From: UBA4582 sp047630175
GTDB taxonomy: Bacteria; Pseudomonadota; Gammaproteobacteria; Pseudomonadales; Azotimanducaceae
Length of the DNA: 64,000 nt
Assembly: GCA_047630175.1 (NCBI GenBank)
Contig: JBLHVI010000013.1
Coordinates: 1 to 64,000 of the forward strand
Direction of reading: 5' to 3'
Position 1 is the first letter of the stretch, and every line of letters begins with the position of its first letter. A program made the translations under genes and the position numbers. The notes beneath the pieces were generated by a model. The model had not been told where the DNA came from. It ran no database searches and worked only from the letters and a program-made list of their open reading frames with translations. Below are positions 15,531-25,012 of this stretch, one piece after another.

Positions 15531-17654
15531 GTGTTGCTGACTATTGATGAATTTGCTCTTGATCTAGCTGTCTACCTCGGTGAGAGCCAAATAGACCAGG
15601 TCCAAAAAGCCTATTACTACGCCGAAGCTGCCCATGAAGGTCAGGCCCGTAGTTCCGGTGAAGCTTATATCACCCATCCTCTGGCGGTTGCCGCCATTCT
15701 TGCTGATATGCACATGGACCATCAGTGCCTGATGGCAGCTCTTCTGCACGATGTAATCGAAGATACAGGCATCACTAAAGACACCCTCGGCTTTGAGTTT
15801 GATGAGGAGGTCGCCAATCTCGTTGATGGCGTCAGCAAGCTCAAAAGTATGTTTCAAACCCGTGCTGAAGCCCAAGCAGAGAACTTCCAAAAGATGACCT
15901 TGGCCATGGCCAAAGATATTCGCGTCATTATGGTGAAGCTTGCAGACCGACTGCATAACATGCGCACCATCGGCCACTTGAGTAGCGAAAAACAGCGTCG
16001 TATCGCGCGCGAAACACTCGAAATTTATGCACCGATTGCCAATCGTTTAGGCATGAATAACATTCGCGTCGAATTTGAAGAGCTTGGTTTTAAAGCGTTA
16101 TACCCACTTCGTTCATCCATGATCGAGAAAGCAGTCCTCAAGGCCCGCGGCAATCGCAAGGAGTACGTGAACAATATCCTTGAGTCCATCACTAATTGTC
16201 TGGTCCGCGATGCTATTCCTGCGGAGGTCTTTGGGCGCGAAAAACACCTTTATAGTATCTACGACAAAATGCGCAGCAAACGCCGCTCATTCGCTGAGAT
16301 CATGGATGTTTATGCCTTCAGGATAGTGGTCAACAATGTCGATACTTGTTACCGAGTCCTCGGCGCCGTACACAATCTTTACAAGCCGGTAGCAGGCAGG
16401 TTCAAGGACTATATCGCGATACCCAAAGCTAACGGCTATCAATCCCTGCATACCACGTTGTTCGGCATGCACGGTTTGCCGATCGAGATACAAATCAGAA
16501 CCTTCGATATGGAAATGGTTGCCAATAACGGCATCGCTGGTCACTGGCTGTACAAGGCCAACGACGAAAACAACTCTGGCAGCCACAAACGAGCCCGAGA
16601 GTGGATGAAGGGTCTGCTGGAGATCCAACAAAGCGCTGGTAATTCGCTAGAGTTTATTGAGAACGTCAAAATTGACCTATTCCCTGATGAGGTGTACGTT
16701 TTTACGCCAAAGGGTCAGATCTACGATCTTCCCCAAGGTGCAACCTCGGTAGATTTTGCCTACGCCGTACACACTGATGTCGGCAACACGTGCGTTGCCT
16801 GCCGCATCGACCGACGCTTAGCACCCTTGAGCGCGACACTCGAGAGTGGCCAGACGGTGGAAATCATCACTGCGCCTGGCGCAACCCCGAACCCTGCCTG
16901 GCTTAGCTTTGTCATCACTGGTAAGGCTCGCGGCAGCATTCGGCATGCCCTGAAAAATCAGCAACGCAATGAATCTCTTGCCCTAGGTCGACGCCTGCTA
17001 GAGCGGACATTAAAGGCACATCAAAGCAGCATTGAGGCGATCCAGCCAGCCCGCTTGCATGGGGTGCTAACCGAACGCAGTATGACCAATCTGGACCAAC
17101 TACTCGAAGCCATCGGCTTAGGTAATCAGATGGCGTCAGTGGTAGCGAGGCGCCTGATCACTACTGTCACTGAAGATATTGAAGATATTGAAGATCATTC
17201 ACTACGTCATAGTCCCTTGCCCATCAAGGGTACCGAGGGGCTGGTGGTGACTTATGCGAAATGTTGCAAACCAATTCCAGGGGACCCCATCATCGGCCAT
17301 ATCAGCGCTGGCAAAGGCATCGTGATTCATATGGACACGTGTCGAAATATGTCAGAGTTACGCGGCAAACCAGAAGAAACCATGACTGTTCGCTGGGATC
17401 CGGCTGTAATCAAGGAATTTTCAGTTGAGCTGCGAGTCGAGCTTGAGCATGAAAAAGGTATTGTCGCCGCACTGGCATCCACGACCACCAATGCCGACGC
17501 CAATGTTGAGCGTATCAGTATGATGGAGCGCGACGCGCACCTATCAACGGTGAACATGGTGGTGGCTGTCCGAGACCGCGTGCATCTGGCCAAGGTGATC
17601 AAACGCTTGCGTATTATCAAAGGCGTCAACAAAATTACACGAATGAGAAGTTAA
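15531..17654 (+). CDS. spoT: Bifunctional (p)ppGpp synthetase/hydrolase SpoT
   Basis: Controls the stringent response by making and degrading (p)ppGpp. Domain order over 707 residues: HD hydrolase with HDVIEDTG near residue 72; synthetase with GRFKDYIAIPKANGYQSLHT near 287-306; TGS near 390-450; a zinc-finger/helical part with AKCCKPIPGDPIIGH near 572; and an ACT domain at the end. The HD motif is intact, so hydrolase activity is expected. The start is GTG at 15531 behind GGAG. ridA starts two bases after the stop. Confidence 0.97.
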   Translation: MLLTIDEFALDLAVYLGESQIDQVQKAYYYAEAAHEGQARSSGEAYITHPLAVAAILADMHMDHQCLMAALLHDVIEDTGITKDTLGFEFDEEVANLVDGVSKLKSMFQTRAEAQAENFQKMTLAMAKDIRVIMVKLADRLHNMRTIGHLSSEKQRRIARETLEIYAPIANRLGMNNIRVEFEELGFKALYPLRSSMIEKAVLKARGNRKEYVNNILESITNCLVRDAIPAEVFGREKHLYSIYDKMRSKRRSFAEIMDVYAFRIVVNNVDTCYRVLGAVHNLYKPVAGRFKDYIAIPKANGYQSLHTTLFGMHGLPIEIQIRTFDMEMVANNGIAGHWLYKANDENNSGSHKRAREWMKGLLEIQQSAGNSLEFIENVKIDLFPDEVYVFTPKGQIYDLPQGATSVDFAYAVHTDVGNTCVACRIDRRLAPLSATLESGQTVEIITAPGATPNPAWLSFVITGKARGSIRHALKNQQRNESLALGRRLLERTLKAHQSSIEAIQPARLHGVLTERSMTNLDQLLEAIGLGNQMASVVARRLITTVTEDIEDIEDHSLRHSPLPIKGTEGLVVTYAKCCKPIPGDPIIGHISAGKGIVIHMDTCRNMSELRGKPEETMTVRWDPAVIKEFSVELRVELEHEKGIVAALASTTTNADANVERISMMERDAHLSTVNMVVAVRDRVHLAKVIKRLRIIKGVNKITRMRS

Positions 17655-17656
17655 GT

Positions 17657-18043
17657 ATGGCTAAGAAAATCATCAACACCACCGAAGCACCGGCAGCTAT
17701 TGGCACCTATTCACAGGCTGTCGCTTTCAATGACTGCCTGTATATTAGTGGTCAGATCCCGCTGGTAGCAAGCACCATGGAGATTGTTTCCACGGATATC
17801 GAAGACCAAATTAACCAAGTGTTTATTAATCTGGCGGCAATTTGTAAAGCCGCCAACACGAATCTCAACCAAGTAATCAAGTTCAATATCTATCTCATCG
17901 ATCTCGGACACTTCGCGAAGGTCAATAAATTTATGGAAGAGCTACTACAAGCCCCTTATCCTGCCCGTGCAGTTGTCGAAGTCAGCGCCTTGCCCAAAGG
18001 TGTGCAGATCGAAATAGATGCGGTTGTCGCGCTGGAACAATAA
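17657..18043 (+). CDS. ridA: RidA family reactive-intermediate deaminase
   Basis: A 128-residue Rid/YjgF protein that hydrolyses reactive enamine/imine intermediates from PLP enzymes. Family features are NTTEAPAAIGTYSQAV at the start, the ligand-binding arginine in ARAVVEVSALPKG near residue 105, and the C-terminal VQIEIDAVVAL. It begins two bases after spoT and therefore belongs to its operon, as in many gammaproteobacteria. Confidence 0.95.
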   Translation: MAKKIINTTEAPAAIGTYSQAVAFNDCLYISGQIPLVASTMEIVSTDIEDQINQVFINLAAICKAANTNLNQVIKFNIYLIDLGHFAKVNKFMEELLQAPYPARAVVEVSALPKGVQIEIDAVVALEQ

Positions 18044-18110
18044 GACGCATTCGCGGAAGAAGCTGGCCTCCAATCCGCCCAAAGAGACTATTATTTAGCT
18101 ATGATTGCCC

Positions 18111-20177
18111 ATGTCAGACACTCTTGAAACGGCGCCCATAGATTCACTCCGTGGCGTCGGCCCAGCGTTACGCGACAAACTTGCCAGAGTCGGACTGTTC
18201 AATCTCCGTGACGTACTGTTTCATTTGCCACTACGCTATGAAGACCGGACCCGCATCACCCCTATTGGCGGTATTGCGCCCGGTGAAACGGTGGTTTTGG
18301 AAGGTGAAGTGATCGCCTGCGATGTTAGCTTTGGCAAGCGGCGTAGCTTGTTGGCCTATTTGTCTGACGGCACTGGCAAGGTCGCATTGCGTTTTTTTCA
18401 TTTTAACCGCCAACAGCAACTGAGTCTCAAGCATGCTCAGTTGCGGTGTTATGGCGAGGTGCGGCGCGGCGCGGCGGGTTTAGAAATCTACCACCCAGAA
18501 TATATCACCGACACCAGCAGTCCGCTCGCGCAACATTTAACCCCCGTATATCCTGTCACTGAAGGTCTTAGCCAATCACGCGTACGCAGTCTCGTGGATC
18601 AGGTGTTGAACATGATGGATGACGGCAAGCTATTGCAAGATATACCGATTGGCGATGATCCGTTGGTGGCGCAGGACATCAATCAGGCCCTACACATCAT
18701 CCATCGTCCACCTGCTGACGTCAAACTAGAAGCACTGCAGGAAGGCACACATCCAGCGCAGCAACGGCTAGCATTTGAAGAACTGCTTGCACACCAAACT
18801 AGTATGCGCCTGGTGCGTGAGGAGATGGCGCAGTTGCAGGCATTTAGCTTTGCACCACCCGCTGCGACCTGCGTGGCGCTAGAGAATTCGCTGGCGTTTG
18901 ACCTCACGGCAGCCCAACAACGGGTATTCGTAGAAATCGCTGACGATCTAGGCCGCGGCCAACCGATGTTGCGACTCGTTCAAGGTGACGTCGGCTCTGG
19001 TAAAACGGTAGTGGCTGCACTGGCAGCAGCCCAATGTTTAGAGAATCAGTTGCAGGTGGCCGTCATGGCACCTACAGAACTGCTTGCCGAGCAGCACTAT
19101 AAAAATTTCAGTCAATGGCTGGTACCACTGGGTGTTGAGGTTGCTTGGCTGGCCGGCAAGGTCAAAGGCAAGCAGCGCCAGATAGAACTTGCGGCGATCG
19201 AAAGTGGGCAGGCAGGTATTGTGATTGGCACCCATGCGCTGTTTCAAAAGTCGGTGTTATTTGACCGGCTGGGGCTAGTCATCATTGATGAGCAACACAA
19301 GTTTGGTGTACTGCAACGCCTGGCATTACGCGAAAAAGGCGAACGGCAAGGACGCATGCCACATCAACTGGTAATGACCGCAACACCTATCCCACGAACC
19401 CTAACGATGAGTCTGTATGCGGACATGGACTGTTCGGTCATCGATGAGTTACCACCCGGTCGTACGCCGGTCACCACGAGCGTGTTACCTGACACTCGCC
19501 GAGACGAAGTGATAGCCCGGGTCATGTCTGCGTGCGAAAAAGGCGCGCAGGCTTATTGGGTCTGCACGTTAATCGAGGAATCCGACGCATTGGAGTGTCA
19601 GGCTGCTGAGGCAACAGCCGAAACACTCACGTCCCAGTTGGGTGGATTGCGGGTACGTTTAATACATGGCCGCATGTCCGGCGAAGAAAAAACCCAGATC
19701 ATGGCGGACTTTAAACAAGGTAAAGTTGATCTGTTAGTCGCCACTACCGTGATTGAGGTGGGTGTAGATGTGCCTAACGCCAGCTTGATGATCATTGAGA
19801 ACCCCGAACGCCTCGGGTTAGCGCAGTTGCATCAATTGCGAGGCCGAATTGGCCGAGGCATCAACAAGAGTCACTGCGTGTTGCTGTATCATCCACCCTT
19901 GGGCCTCACTAGCAAACAGCGCTTGAATGTTATGCGAGAGAGTAACGACGGTTTTTATATCGCGGAACAAGATCTGAAAATTCGCGGGCCAGGCGAGATA
20001 TTCGGTCAGCGACAGTCAGGCTCATTACAATTTCGCATCGCCGATTTAGTGCGTGACCAACATATGTTGGATGCCGTCAGCAGTACGTCGCGATCATTGC
20101 TAGACAACAACCGCGATGCTGCCCTGACAATTATGCACCGATGGCTGACCATGCCAGAGGCATTCAGCCAAGTATAG
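18111..20177 (+). CDS. recG: ATP-dependent DNA helicase RecG
   Basis: Branch-migrating helicase that remodels stalled forks and Holliday junctions. 688 residues: an N-terminal wedge (OB) domain, Walker A GDVGSGKTVVA near residue 298, the DEQH box IIDEQHKFG near 395, and the C-terminal helicase half with QLRGRIGRG. The ATG at 18111 is chosen; a TTG two codons earlier is the alternative. It is the last gene of the spoT-ridA-recG group and converges on the symporter gene. Confidence 0.97.
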   Translation: MSDTLETAPIDSLRGVGPALRDKLARVGLFNLRDVLFHLPLRYEDRTRITPIGGIAPGETVVLEGEVIACDVSFGKRRSLLAYLSDGTGKVALRFFHFNRQQQLSLKHAQLRCYGEVRRGAAGLEIYHPEYITDTSSPLAQHLTPVYPVTEGLSQSRVRSLVDQVLNMMDDGKLLQDIPIGDDPLVAQDINQALHIIHRPPADVKLEALQEGTHPAQQRLAFEELLAHQTSMRLVREEMAQLQAFSFAPPAATCVALENSLAFDLTAAQQRVFVEIADDLGRGQPMLRLVQGDVGSGKTVVAALAAAQCLENQLQVAVMAPTELLAEQHYKNFSQWLVPLGVEVAWLAGKVKGKQRQIELAAIESGQAGIVIGTHALFQKSVLFDRLGLVIIDEQHKFGVLQRLALREKGERQGRMPHQLVMTATPIPRTLTMSLYADMDCSVIDELPPGRTPVTTSVLPDTRRDEVIARVMSACEKGAQAYWVCTLIEESDALECQAAEATAETLTSQLGGLRVRLIHGRMSGEEKTQIMADFKQGKVDLLVATTVIEVGVDVPNASLMIIENPERLGLAQLHQLRGRIGRGINKSHCVLLYHPPLGLTSKQRLNVMRESNDGFYIAEQDLKIRGPGEIFGQRQSGSLQFRIADLVRDQHMLDAVSSTSRSLLDNNRDAALTIMHRWLTMPEAFSQV

Positions 20178-20244
20178 CCACCTTACTCAACCTAACTTCC
20201 TAACATGATCTAGACGACACGGCCTGGCTGACTTATTTACCTTG

Positions 20245-21519
20245 CTATAAGCTTTGACTTTTTTCGGCCGTTTTACCCTCAAAGATCTCCATATCGAACT
20301 TGCCTTCGGAGCGCGCTACAATTGCCGAAACCGCGGCATCGCCGGTGACATTCACAGCCGTTCGCATCATATCTAACAGTCGGTCGACACCAATAATCAA
20401 AGCAATGCCCTCCACCGGTAAACCCACCTGCTGCAGAACAAGTGCCAGCATAATAAGACCCACACCGGGCACACCAGCAGTACCGATTGATGCCAGGGTT
20501 GCAGTGAGGATCACTGCCACATAGTCGCCAAGACCCAGTTCAATGTTGAATGCCGTGGCGATAAAAACCGTCGCCACACCCTGCATTATCGCAGTACCAT
20601 CCATATTGATGGTGGCACCAAGCGGCACAGTGAAAGCAGCAATTTCGTTACTGACACCGACTTTTTTCTCAACGGTTTCCAGAGTAATCGGCAACGTTGC
20701 GTTACTCGATGAGGTACTAAACCCATAGGCCATGACGGGCGCCATATGTCGAAAGAAAGCCCCAGGACTTAACTTCGCCATGGTGCGAATCATCAGGCCA
20801 TAGGTCAATAAAAAATGTAGAACCAGAACCCCAGCTACCGTCAAAAAATAAGCAATCAAGTCAGCGATAGCGGAGAAACCCATATGCGCAAACAAAGAGA
20901 TCAACAAGCAAAAGACGCCGATTGGCGCCACGTTCATCAGCATCATCACCATGGTCATGATTACGTCATTCAAATCGTTCAGTCCAGCCCTTACCCGCTG
21001 GCCCGCCTCACCACAACGGCTGATAGCAATACCGACCAGGATCGCAAACACGATGACCTGCAGCATATTGCCCTCCGCCATTGCTCTCACTGGGTTAGAG
21101 GGGAAAATGTCGACGATCACCTGCTTCAGTGAGGGACTTTCTTTAGCGATGTATTCGGCATCGGAGGTTAGATTAATGCCCTGGCCTGGATCCACAATAA
21201 TCGCGACACCCAGCGCCAGCGTAATAGCAATCGCCGTGGTCATCAAATACAGGCCTACGGTCTTGGCGCCGATCCGCCCCATACTGGCGTTGTCACCCAG
21301 ATTACTGGCGCCACAAGCCAGCGACACGAACACCAGAGGTACTACTAACAGCTTCAAGCTGATGACGAATACCTTGCCGCCGATGTCTAACAGGCCATCA
21401 ACAATATAAACCATGACTGGATTATCATCATTCAGCCCAAAGCTATAGATGATGGAGCCCAAAAGAATTCCGAGCACCATACCGATAATGATATTTCTGG
21501 TTAGCTTGTTATGCTCCAT
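20245..21519 (-). CDS. Dicarboxylate/amino acid:cation symporter (DAACS family)
   Basis: Secondary transporter of the GltP/DctA/SstT group for glutamate, aspartate or C4-dicarboxylates, with Na+ or H+. The 424-residue protein has several membrane segments plus the family motifs SSSNATLP near residue 283, NMDGTA near 315 and the GVPG loop near 360. Substrate choice between amino acids and dicarboxylates cannot be settled from sequence alone. The start at 21519 (MEHNKLTRNIIIG) has GGAG upstream; an earlier in-frame start adds 19 non-family residues. Confidence 0.88.
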   Translation of the reverse strand: MEHNKLTRNIIIGMVLGILLGSIIYSFGLNDDNPVMVYIVDGLLDIGGKVFVISLKLLVVPLVFVSLACGASNLGDNASMGRIGAKTVGLYLMTTAIAITLALGVAIIVDPGQGINLTSDAEYIAKESPSLKQVIVDIFPSNPVRAMAEGNMLQVIVFAILVGIAISRCGEAGQRVRAGLNDLNDVIMTMVMMLMNVAPIGVFCLLISLFAHMGFSAIADLIAYFLTVAGVLVLHFLLTYGLMIRTMAKLSPGAFFRHMAPVMAYGFSTSSSNATLPITLETVEKKVGVSNEIAAFTVPLGATINMDGTAIMQGVATVFIATAFNIELGLGDYVAVILTATLASIGTAGVPGVGLIMLALVLQQVGLPVEGIALIIGVDRLLDMMRTAVNVTGDAAVSAIVARSEGKFDMEIFEGKTAEKSQSL

Positions 21520-21611
21520 ACTACGACTCACTCCGTACTCTGTACATTTTGGGTCTATATCAAGCAGGCATGTCATGCACCAAGACTGAACATGCGAATC
21601 AGCAGCGGTGC

Positions 21612-21779
21612 CTAATCCATTTCAATCATCTCAAAATCTTCTTTGCTAACGCCGCACTCGGGGCAGCACCAGTCTTCGGGAATGTCTTCCCAGCGTGTTC
21701 CAGCAGCAATTCCTTCGCTGGTTAAGCCTTCGGCTTCATCATAAATAAATCCACACACAATACACTGCCACTTCTTCAT
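21612..21779 (-). CDS. Rubredoxin
   Basis: A 55-residue iron protein that carries single electrons. The two CXXC pairs that hold the iron are visible: KWQCIVCGFIYDEAEG at the start and DWCCPECGVSKEDF near residue 37. It stands alone with no rubredoxin reductase next to it. In Pseudomonas rubredoxin genes lie between recG and ubiA too. It is divergent from ubiA. Confidence 0.95.
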   Translation of the reverse strand: MKKWQCIVCGFIYDEAEGLTSEGIAAGTRWEDIPEDWCCPECGVSKEDFEMIEMD

Positions 21780-21944
21780 TCACGCACGTCCTTTCTAAAT
21801 TCGTAATTTTACAATTTCATAATTTCTGGCGGAAACATCAACTGGGTTTAATGACCCGGACAAGCGACGTATACTAGCGTAAATCACTGCCCCATTAAAC
21901 AAAATGGCCAGACCTTGTCTACAGACCGAAAACCCAAATCTAGT

Positions 21945-22871
21945 ATGACATTTGTCCTCGCATCGATCGGGTCTTATTTGTCATCGACATGTCAACATAT
22001 TGGTGCGGCTGTTGATTGCCGATTCCCCACCCTGTGGCCGCTCATTCAACTGGCGAGATTACACAAACCGATTGGTATATATCTCATTCTGTGGCCGACA
22101 CTGTGGGCCTTGTGGTTAGCTGCTGAAGGGTTTCCTGGCTGGCACCTCTTTCTGGTTTTTGTCGTGGGCACGGTTGTCGTTCGGTCAGCAGGCTGCATTA
22201 TTAACGATGTCCTGGATCGAAACTTTGATGGCAAAGTGAAGCGTACCCAAAACCGTCCGTTGGTGCTTGGCCAAGTCAGTGTCACAGCGGCACTGAGCTT
22301 TATGGTAATACTGCTATTTGTCGCATTATTGTTGGTATTAACGACCAACCTGTTGACCGTTTTACTCGCTCTGGGCGCCGTCATCACCGCGGCGATCTAT
22401 CCGCTGATGAAACGATTTACCTATATGCCTCAGGCCATCCTTGGTCTGGCATTTTCTTTCGGAACACTTATGAGCTTTAGTGCTGTGAGCAATGAGATCC
22501 CAAAGGTCGCTGGATTGCTGGTTATCGCGAATATCCTCTGGACAATTGCCTATGATACCCAATACGCAATGGTTGACCGTGATGACGACCTACGCTTGGG
22601 ACTAAAATCATCGGCGATCCTATTTGCCGATATGGACAGGGCAGCTATAGGTTCATTGCAGATTATTTTTTTACTGATTATGTACAATGTCGGCCAAACA
22701 CTCGACTTGAGATTCTTTTACCTGATTGGACTGGTGGCTGCTGCCGGGCTTTTCATCTATCAGCAGTACTTAATAATTGAGCGCGACAGAGACGGCTGCT
22801 TCAATGCTTTTTTGAACAATCACTGGGTCGGCCTGCTGATTTTCATTGGTATTGTTCTACACCATTGGTAG
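21945..22871 (+). CDS. ubiA: 4-hydroxybenzoate octaprenyltransferase
   Basis: Integral membrane prenyltransferase that attaches the polyprenyl tail to 4-hydroxybenzoate in ubiquinone synthesis. The two Asp-rich motifs are visible: NDVLDRNFDG near residue 87 and YDTQYAMVDRDDD near 203, along with the family stretch LHKPIGIYLILWPTLWALW. ATG 21945 gives 308 residues, slightly longer than E. coli UbiA (290); a TTG at 21915 is also in frame. The usual upstream partner ubiC (chorismate lyase) is not here. Confidence 0.94.
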   Translation: MTFVLASIGSYLSSTCQHIGAAVDCRFPTLWPLIQLARLHKPIGIYLILWPTLWALWLAAEGFPGWHLFLVFVVGTVVVRSAGCIINDVLDRNFDGKVKRTQNRPLVLGQVSVTAALSFMVILLFVALLLVLTTNLLTVLLALGAVITAAIYPLMKRFTYMPQAILGLAFSFGTLMSFSAVSNEIPKVAGLLVIANILWTIAYDTQYAMVDRDDDLRLGLKSSAILFADMDRAAIGSLQIIFLLIMYNVGQTLDLRFFYLIGLVAAAGLFIYQQYLIIERDRDGCFNAFLNNHWVGLLIFIGIVLHHW

Positions 22872-22908
22872 AAAGAGTGCTGTCAATGAATAACACTGGC
22901 GCAACACC

Positions 22909-23508
22909 ATGCCGTCAAAGACGATGGCAACAACTAATCAGCGAAAAGAGCGGGTTTTAAACATGCTTGTAGTAAACCGCTTAGTGATGATGCTAAACAA
23001 ACTGGCTGATGCAACGGGTACCTGCATCGCACCGCTGACATTTTTCATGATGCTATTAACCTGCGTAGTTGTTGTTGCACGCTATTGGTTTAATACTGGC
23101 TTAACCCCTGTTGCCGAGGGTGTAATGTTTCTCCACGCCTGTGTATTTATGTTGGGTATCGCCTATACACTGCGGGCTGGTGGGCACGTTCGTGTCGATA
23201 TCATTTATCAGCGATTATCCGACCGCGGCAAGGCCTTCATTGACCTGTTAGGTGCAGTCTTCTTTTTGTTTCCCTTCACAGCCTTTCTCTTTATTGCCAG
23301 TCTCGATTATGTCAGCCTCTCTTGGCGACTGCAGGAAGGCTCGCCAGAACCCGGCGGCCTGCCCGGAACCTATGTCATGAAAAGCCTGATTCCATTGATG
23401 GCTATGCTACTGGGGTTACAGGGAATTGCAGAAGTTCTACGCTGTCTGCAGATTCTGTTACCTGAGATTGTCAACGATAACGCCAGCCAAAATAAGACAT
23501 GTTCATGA
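22909..23508 (+). CDS. TRAP transporter small permease (DctQ type)
   Basis: Small membrane subunit of a tripartite ATP-independent periplasmic transporter. It has four membrane segments and the DctQ hallmark region RAGGHVRVDIIYQRLS near residue 85. The start is uncertain: ATG 22909 is used, but ATG 22963 (MLVVNRLVMMLNKL) would give 181 residues starting closer to the first membrane segment. The large permease follows after 18 bases, so the two are cotranscribed. Confidence 0.88.
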   Translation: MPSKTMATTNQRKERVLNMLVVNRLVMMLNKLADATGTCIAPLTFFMMLLTCVVVVARYWFNTGLTPVAEGVMFLHACVFMLGIAYTLRAGGHVRVDIIYQRLSDRGKAFIDLLGAVFFLFPFTAFLFIASLDYVSLSWRLQEGSPEPGGLPGTYVMKSLIPLMAMLLGLQGIAEVLRCLQILLPEIVNDNASQNKTCS

Positions 23509-23526
23509 AAAAACTCGTGTGAAATT

Positions 23527-24894
23527 ATGATGGAGTACGCCGCATTATGGATGTTCATAGCAGCTTTTGGTTTTTTGCTGCTAGGTTATCCCGTGGGACT
23601 GACACTGGCTGGTACAGCTCTTTTAGCGGCAGGTATTGGCATTGCCAATGGCGTTTTCGAACCTGCCCTATTGATGGCAACCCCGAATCGTCTGTTTGGT
23701 ATTATTACTAACCAGACATTAATGGCGGTGCCACTGTTTATCCTCATGGGAGTTATTCTAGAGCGCTCACGCATCGCCGAAGACTTGCTCGATACAATGG
23801 CAAAACTGTTCGGACGTTTTCCAGGCGGGCTCGGCGTCGCCGTGACATTAGTAGGTATGCTGATGGCCGCCAGCACCGGCATCGTTGGAGCAACGGTAGT
23901 CACCATGGGACTGATGGCACTGCCCAGTATGCTTAAGGCAAACTACGATCCAAGGCTTGCGACCGGAACAATTTGCGCCACGGGTACACTTGGGCAAATT
24001 ATCCCACCTTCTATTGCACTGGTCTTACTCGGCGATGTGCTTGCGACCGCCTACCAACAAGCACAGCTGAGTCAGGGTATCTTTAATCCAAAGACGGTTT
24101 CAGTCGGTGACTTGTTTGCTGGTGCAATTATCCCGGGCTTATGCCTCGTCGGATTTTATCTTGTTTACATTGTAAGCACTGCAATTTTTCAACCCCAACG
24201 AGCTCCGTCTGTTGCAACAGGAGCTGTAACAGCCAAGGAGTTGTTCGGCAGTATAGTGCCTCCATTGCTACTTATTCTCGCTGTCTTGGGCTCTATCCTT
24301 TCAGGTTTGGCCACACCCACAGAGGCGGCAGGGGTCGGCGCCATAGGCGCATTTGTTATGGCGATCATAAAGGGTAGCTTGAAATCAGGACAGCTGCTCG
24401 ACATGGGGCGAGCGACGACTAGAACGACGGCCATGGTGTTCTTTATCCTCATTGGCGCATCGCTATTTTCCTTGGTGTTTCGTGGTTATGGTGGCGATGC
24501 ACTGGTACAGAATATTTTTACAGACATGCCGGGCGGGGTTGTCGGCGCGACACTCGTCGTAATGTTAGTGATTTTCCTGCTGGGCTTCATTCTCGACTTT
24601 ATCGAAATCACCTTTGTTGTGGTGCCAATTGTTGGACCGATCCTGCTCGCCATGGGCGTAGATCCTATATGGCTGGGCATCATGATCGCCGTGAACCTAC
24701 AGACTTCGTTCTTAACACCACCGTTTGGTTTTGCTTTGTTCTACCTACGGGGCGTTGCGCCAGCGAGCATCAGCACTCTGGATATCTATCGCGGCGTAGT
24801 GCCGTTTATTGTCATGCAATTGTTGCTGTTGCTGCTGCTTGCTTGGCAGCCAAGCTTAGTAACATGGCTACCGGGAGTTTTGTTTCCTCGGTAA
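23527..24894 (+). CDS. TRAP transporter large permease (DctM type)
   Basis: The 12-segment channel-forming subunit of a TRAP transporter, 455 residues, driven by a Na+ gradient in the best studied cases. DctM features are PNRLFGIITNQTLMAVPLF near residue 53, GTICATGTLGQIIPPSIAL near 143 and LQTSFLTPPFGFALFYLRG near 394. Two adjacent ATGs (23527 and 23530) are possible starts. The binding protein for the system is probably the gene at 26195-27352 on the other strand. Confidence 0.92.
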   Translation: MMEYAALWMFIAAFGFLLLGYPVGLTLAGTALLAAGIGIANGVFEPALLMATPNRLFGIITNQTLMAVPLFILMGVILERSRIAEDLLDTMAKLFGRFPGGLGVAVTLVGMLMAASTGIVGATVVTMGLMALPSMLKANYDPRLATGTICATGTLGQIIPPSIALVLLGDVLATAYQQAQLSQGIFNPKTVSVGDLFAGAIIPGLCLVGFYLVYIVSTAIFQPQRAPSVATGAVTAKELFGSIVPPLLLILAVLGSILSGLATPTEAAGVGAIGAFVMAIIKGSLKSGQLLDMGRATTRTTAMVFFILIGASLFSLVFRGYGGDALVQNIFTDMPGGVVGATLVVMLVIFLLGFILDFIEITFVVVPIVGPILLAMGVDPIWLGIMIAVNLQTSFLTPPFGFALFYLRGVAPASISTLDIYRGVVPFIVMQLLLLLLLAWQPSLVTWLPGVLFPR

Positions 24895-25012
24895 TCTGTC
24901 TATTAATGCTGCGCTGTATGACAAACTGGCACGTTTCGTTAATGTAACCAAGAAAAAAGCGCGCATAACACTGCCTATGATAGGCAATATCAATTACCTA
25001 GGTAGCCCCATC

